Below, in pieces: positions 60,632 to 64,000 of a stretch of DNA of 64,000 nt. The number at the start of each line of letters is the position of its first letter. The first letter of the stretch is position 1. The notes beneath the pieces were generated by a model that was not told where the DNA came from, did no database searches, and saw nothing but the letters and a program-made list of their open reading frames with translations. Source of the DNA: JAVBMJ01 sp031551275. GTDB taxonomy: Bacteria > Bacteroidota > Bacteroidia > Bacteroidales > Rikenellaceae. The position numbers were made by a program, and so were the translations under genes. The stretch covers positions 1-64,000 of the forward strand of contig JAVBNX010000008.1 of the NCBI GenBank assembly GCA_031551275.1. Direction: 5' to 3'.

Positions 60632-61195
60632 TCATATCTGCAAACAAAAAAAGATGAAAGAAAGGAAGTGGGCCAACTTCCGGCGCAGGATCCACATCGC
60701 CTTGCTGACCCGTACCTCTACCGTTCGCTGGGACACTCCCGTTTTTTTCGCTATCTCGGAGTACTTCAGTTTTTCAAAACGGCTCATTTCGAAAGCTTCG
60801 CGGTACATGGCCGGCATCTCTGCCAGCGCCTCCTCGAGTTTGTCGTGGAGATCGGAATAGAACACGTACTTTTCTGTGTTCAGGTCGTCCGAGCTGCCGA
60901 AGGTCTTGGTATAGGTCTCATGTATCCGGATTATGTTCCGATGCCGCAACTCGTCCAGGCAGGCGTTCTGGACCGATTTGACAAGGAACGATTTGAGCGA
61001 GGAGTCGATGCTGAAAAAACTCCTGTTGTCCCACAGCTTCAAAAACACGTTCTGGACCATATTCTCGCAACTCTCCCTATCCGGCAGATAGTTCCCCGCA
61101 AAAACGACCAGGTTGCGGTAATATGTATGAAACAGCGAGGAGAATGCCTCCGCGCTATCGGGATCGGATATGTCATTCAAATGATCGTTATCCAT
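60632..61195 (-). CDS. ECF-type RNA polymerase sigma factor
   Basis: A 187-residue sigma-70 family protein. Region 2 is YYRNLVVFAGNYLPDRESCENMVQNVFLKLWDNR...SFLVKSVQNACLDELRH; region 4 is LEEALAEMPAMYREAFEMSRFEKLKYSEIAKKTGVSQRTVEVRVSKAM. Regions 1 and 3 are absent, as in ECF members of the Bacteroidota FecI-like group. With FecR and the STN-bearing SusC it forms a trans-envelope relay expected to switch on PUL 2. A housekeeping-type promoter box lies at 61245-61252, so the sensor pair itself is probably made at a basal level. Confidence 0.94.
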   Translation of the reverse strand: MDNDHLNDISDPDSAEAFSSLFHTYYRNLVVFAGNYLPDRESCENMVQNVFLKLWDNRSFFSIDSSLKSFLVKSVQNACLDELRHRNIIRIHETYTKTFGSSDDLNTEKYVFYSDLHDKLEEALAEMPAMYREAFEMSRFEKLKYSEIAKKTGVSQRTVEVRVSKAMWILRRKLAHFLSFIFFCLQI

Positions 61196-61244
61196 GCTAA
61201 CCTCAGGGCTGTTTCTTCACGGGTTCCTGCGGAGCGTCCGCACC

Positions 61245-61252
61245 CAAAGTTA
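61245..61252 (-). promoter_or_regulatory. Bacteroidota -7 box (TAnnTTTG) for the sigma-FecR unit
   Basis: On the minus strand the box reads TAACTTTG, about 50 bases before ATG 61195 in the 135-base gap after the esterase gene. Confidence 0.55.
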
Positions 61253-61330
61253 AAACATTCCTGCCGAATATCAACAGCCTGCGCGTATTAAATTCACCTG
61301 TTCCTGTTTCCGTATTGGCGGCACGCGCGA

Positions 61331-62974
61331 TCAATCCGGCACGCTGTACCTGACGTTGGAGTTCCACGAGTCGGTGCGGAACGGCTCAGCCGGAAGCCCG
61401 CCGCTGTTCTGCAGGTTCGTTTCCGGATAGGGCAGGTAGGCGTATCTCAATGAGGCGGGCGAAGTAACCACGGACGGTATTTTGACCCATACCTCGTCCG
61501 TGCCCTTGACCTCGACGGACTCCGGGTAATAGAACATCTTGAAGGTTCCTGCCTCCTGTCCTATCATAAAGTGTTTCGGGGGCAGGCCGTCGCTGGTGGC
61601 GAGTCCTTCGAGCACATGATCGAACTTCACCTTATAATAGCCCTTATCGATCGTATGGCTCTTGTAGCGGGGACCCAGGTAGGCCACTTCGGAACGTCCG
61701 TAATCGCGGTTGAGCGCAATAAACGCGAACCTTTCGCCCACCTCTTTTTTACGGCGTGGATGAACGTCATCGGGATCCCCCACATCCATGGTCACGACCA
61801 TCTCACAATTGGCGTTCTGGTCCCGTACCGTCGCCTGCAACTCACGGAAGCGCGCGTAGGTCGGTATGGCGTAATAAAACGATCCTGTGCCGTACTGCTG
61901 CATGAACTGGGCCTCCGATTCGGGCTTGTTGAAATTCCACGACGCCGGGGCGATCTGCGCGTAATAATAGGAAAAATCATCCGTGCCGTCGCCGAAACTG
62001 CGGCGCCAATCCTCTATTTTTGCCTTTTCGAGCAGGGCGTATTTGTCGTCGTACGCATAGGTGGTGGAGTATATGCCCGCGTTGGCCTCCCCCTGGTACC
62101 ACAAAACGCCGCGTATCGAAAAAGGCAGGAACGGATATATCTGGGCATTGTAGGAGATTGACGGGCGGTAGGAGAGATGCAGGGAGGGATTGCGGACATA
62201 TGGGTCCACATAGGCGGCTTTCAGAACAGGATTCGCTTCGAGCATCTCCCTCGAGGCGTACGCCTGGCCGGACATACCCCCCCTGGCGGAGGCTATAATC
62301 CCCACCGGCACATTCAACTCGGTTACCAATTTGCGTCCGAAAAAATACCCCACGGCGCTCAGTTTTCCCGCCGTTTCCGGGCTGCAAATCCGCCACCTCC
62401 CCGCAGGGTTCCATTGAGGCTCCTCTTCCGGGGTATTTCCCGAGGCAAAGAAACGGAGCAGGGGGTGGTCGGCAGCGGCGATCTCGGTTTCCCAGTCGAT
62501 CGGACCTTCGTGTCCCCCGGGGTTGGGCTCCATCTCCATCTGCATATTGGATTGCCCCGATATGAGCCACACTTCGCCGATCAGCACGCTGTACGGAATA
62601 GGTTCCGATATTTTGCTGTACTTGAACGCAACCGTCTGCGGCAAGTTGCCCGCCGGGGCCTGCGGCACATCGAAAACAACCGACCAGTAACCGTCATAAC
62701 CCACCGTGGCGGTCTTTGTCTCACCGCTCCAGCTGACGGTAACCGCCACCGTTTCATTGGTCGTGCCCTTACCCCACGCGGTAAACGGCTTTTCCTGCTG
62801 GATGACCATCCCGGCCATTATGGCGTTATTTACCTGGAAAGGCTGCTCTATCGGATCGGGCGAGGGTCCCGGCACCTCGCCTCCCACCTCCTCTGTGGGG
62901 TCGGATGAGCACGCGACGAACGCAAAAAACGAGAGCGGGATACATAACCGCGTTATAATTACAGACAGATTCAT
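61331..62974 (-). CDS. Sialate O-acetylesterase-like SGNH esterase lipoprotein, short form
   Basis: A 547-residue lipoprotein, signal ending in FVAC (Cys22) with an acidic/Pro linker. Catalytic blocks: WLISGQSNMQM with Ser142, GVLWYQGEANAG and DDVHPRRKKEVGERF with the histidine. The sugar-binding insert of the other two esterases in the window is absent, which accounts for the shorter length. It follows the sulfatase by 32 bases, so the pair probably removes sulfate and acetyl decorations from the same glycan. It lies upstream of the sigma gene and may be a separate unit of PUL 2. Confidence 0.85.
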   Translation of the reverse strand: MNLSVIITRLCIPLSFFAFVACSSDPTEEVGGEVPGPSPDPIEQPFQVNNAIMAGMVIQQEKPFTAWGKGTTNETVAVTVSWSGETKTATVGYDGYWSVVFDVPQAPAGNLPQTVAFKYSKISEPIPYSVLIGEVWLISGQSNMQMEMEPNPGGHEGPIDWETEIAAADHPLLRFFASGNTPEEEPQWNPAGRWRICSPETAGKLSAVGYFFGRKLVTELNVPVGIIASARGGMSGQAYASREMLEANPVLKAAYVDPYVRNPSLHLSYRPSISYNAQIYPFLPFSIRGVLWYQGEANAGIYSTTYAYDDKYALLEKAKIEDWRRSFGDGTDDFSYYYAQIAPASWNFNKPESEAQFMQQYGTGSFYYAIPTYARFRELQATVRDQNANCEMVVTMDVGDPDDVHPRRKKEVGERFAFIALNRDYGRSEVAYLGPRYKSHTIDKGYYKVKFDHVLEGLATSDGLPPKHFMIGQEAGTFKMFYYPESVEVKGTDEVWVKIPSVVTSPASLRYAYLPYPETNLQNSGGLPAEPFRTDSWNSNVRYSVPD

Positions 62975-63006
62975 TGTCCTGGCCTGGTTTAAAAGTTCTT
63001 ACCGCA

Positions 63007-63999
63007 TCAGTTCACGATATATTTAGGGTCAAGTTGCAGGCCGTGCACGGCATACCATTCGCGCAGCAAGCGGCGACCCTCAGCGAGCTTTTTGGCGGAA
63101 CCGGGATCATTGGCCAGATTACCGAGTTCGCCCGGATCCAGATCCAGATCGACAAGCACCTCGCGCTGTCCCCCTTTCCTGCCGCCGGTCCAACCGGGGG
63201 CGGCAACCATGTACTTCCAGTTTCCGAAGATCACCATCCTCGACCCTTCGTTCTCAATCACAAGGCTCTCCCTCCAATCCGTACAATCCCCGCATAGCAA
63301 TGGCCTAACGCTGCGTCCTACGGGATTCTCCACCGGTGCTCCGGCGAAGTCGCACAGGGTGGGCAAAAGGTCCAGTCCGTTGGATACCAGCCGGTCTTTC
63401 ACGACCTTGCCGCCTGGCAGGACGCCTTTCCATCGGACCACCATCGGCACGCGGGCGGATTCCTCATACAAGACGCCCTTTGTGGTCATTTGATGCACCC
63501 CGTTCATTTCGCCGTGGTCGGAAGTGAAGACCACCAATGTGTTTTCATCCAGCCCTGCGGCCTTCAACGCATCCATTATGCGCCCTATCTGGTCATCCAC
63601 CACCTCGATCAACCGGTCGTAAAGGTAGCGGTAAACACGCCAGTCGTCATCCGTATAGTGATCCGACGCCCATTTCAAATATCCGGCGTTGTTTCTAAAC
63701 GAATTGTCATGCCCTTCCGGCCTGGCATAATTAAACGGAAGCGGGGGTGTTTTATCTATAAATTCCGGCGTGATCGAATCCGGCATAACCTCATTGATTA
63801 CCCGCATGGCGGAGTGCCGGCCGGGAAGAGGCTCCTCCCCCAAGTAGATCAGTTCCTCGTTCAACGGCTTATAACATATGTCGTGGGGGTTGATCAGATT
63901 GATGTACATAAAGAACGGTAAGGCATGATCGCGCGAGAGATATTCCAGACACGCCTGCACGGTGGGCTCACGTCCCTCGGGGTCTTTGACGGTCGGGAA
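63007..63999 (-). CDS. Sulfatase, C-terminal part (5' end outside window)
   Basis: The frame is open from the right edge to a TGA at 63007-63009, giving about 330 residues without the N-terminus. Sulfatase features: ALPFFMYINLINPHDICY, YLYDRLIEVVDDQIGRIMDALKAAGLDENTLVVFTSDHGEM (metal-binding Asp-His) and TTKGVLYEESARVPMVVRWKG, then the small C-terminal subdomain with NWKYMVAAPGW. The Cys/Ser-x-Pro-x-Arg maturation motif lies in the missing part. The protein is an S1-type arylsulfatase-like enzyme acting on sulfated glycans or sulfated sugars; the subfamily cannot be set. Confidence 0.9.
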   Translation of the reverse strand, partial: FPTVKDPEGREPTVQACLEYLSRDHALPFFMYINLINPHDICYKPLNEELIYLGEEPLPGRHSAMRVINEVMPDSITPEFIDKTPPLPFNYARPEGHDNSFRNNAGYLKWASDHYTDDDWRVYRYLYDRLIEVVDDQIGRIMDALKAAGLDENTLVVFTSDHGEMNGVHQMTTKGVLYEESARVPMVVRWKGVLPGGKVVKDRLVSNGLDLLPTLCDFAGAPVENPVGRSVRPLLCGDCTDWRESLVIENEGSRMVIFGNWKYMVAAPGWTGGRKGGQREVLVDLDLDPGELGNLANDPGSAKKLAEGRRLLREWYAVHGLQLDPKYIVN

Positions 64000-64000
64000 A

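Overview
The window looks like chromosomal DNA of a Bacteroidota gut-type bacterium (order Bacteroidales). The evidence is four SusC/TonB-dependent receptors, three of which sit beside SusD-like lipoproteins as SusC/SusD pairs and one as a second such receptor in the same operon (three SusC and three SusD genes in total when counted strictly), a hybrid two-component sensor, an ECF sigma/FecR pair, many Cys-terminated lipoprotein signals and repeated TAnnTTTG promoter boxes. The GC content is high for the order (about 60-67% in most genes), so an Alistipes/Rikenellaceae-like host is my guess, not a demonstrated assignment. Strict count: SusC at 32863-36069, 28046-30916 and 55866-59285; SusD at 30961-32829, 25730-28033 and 53963-55852.

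Left flank (1-7.5 kb, plus strand apart from one small gene): the tail of a TPR-bearing membrane protein, a gene-poor 0.7 kb, a DUF819 membrane protein overlapping a surface-antigen-like beta-barrel gene, a small DUF6463-like membrane protein, a nitroreductase overlapping an AraC-type regulator, and a three-gene exported set (OB-fold protein, flavin-reductase-like lipoprotein, amidohydrolase of the aromatic-acid decarboxylase type). A bidirectional terminator near 7.65 kb closes this part.

PUL 1 (7.7-45.1 kb): a long minus-strand gene run reads SusC, SusD, SusC, SusD, GH2, GH106-like, two tandem beta-helix lipoproteins, two tandem repeat lipoproteins, then GH3 and a sialate-O-acetylesterase-like protein. 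The last two genes have their own promoter behind a terminator. A hybrid two-component regulator is divergent from the first SusC and a 1568-residue fusion of a six-hairpin glycosidase-like module with a DUF5722-like module converges on it. The glycosidases suggest a branched glycan carrying rhamnose, beta-galactose and beta-glucose, probably acetylated. The most unusual feature is a roughly 150-residue, low-GC module inserted in the second SusD which recurs in the two downstream repeat lipoproteins.

PUL 2 (45.5-64 kb, minus strand): a sulfatase (cut by the window edge) and an esterase, then ECF sigma, FecR, a terminator, and SusC (with STN domain), SusD, esterase, GH99-like, GH127, a second GH99-like and an LRR lipoprotein. 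A perfect palindrome, a decayed IS3-type transposase end and a truncated gene stub separate PUL 2 from PUL 1. No complete tRNA, rRNA or CRISPR array was seen.
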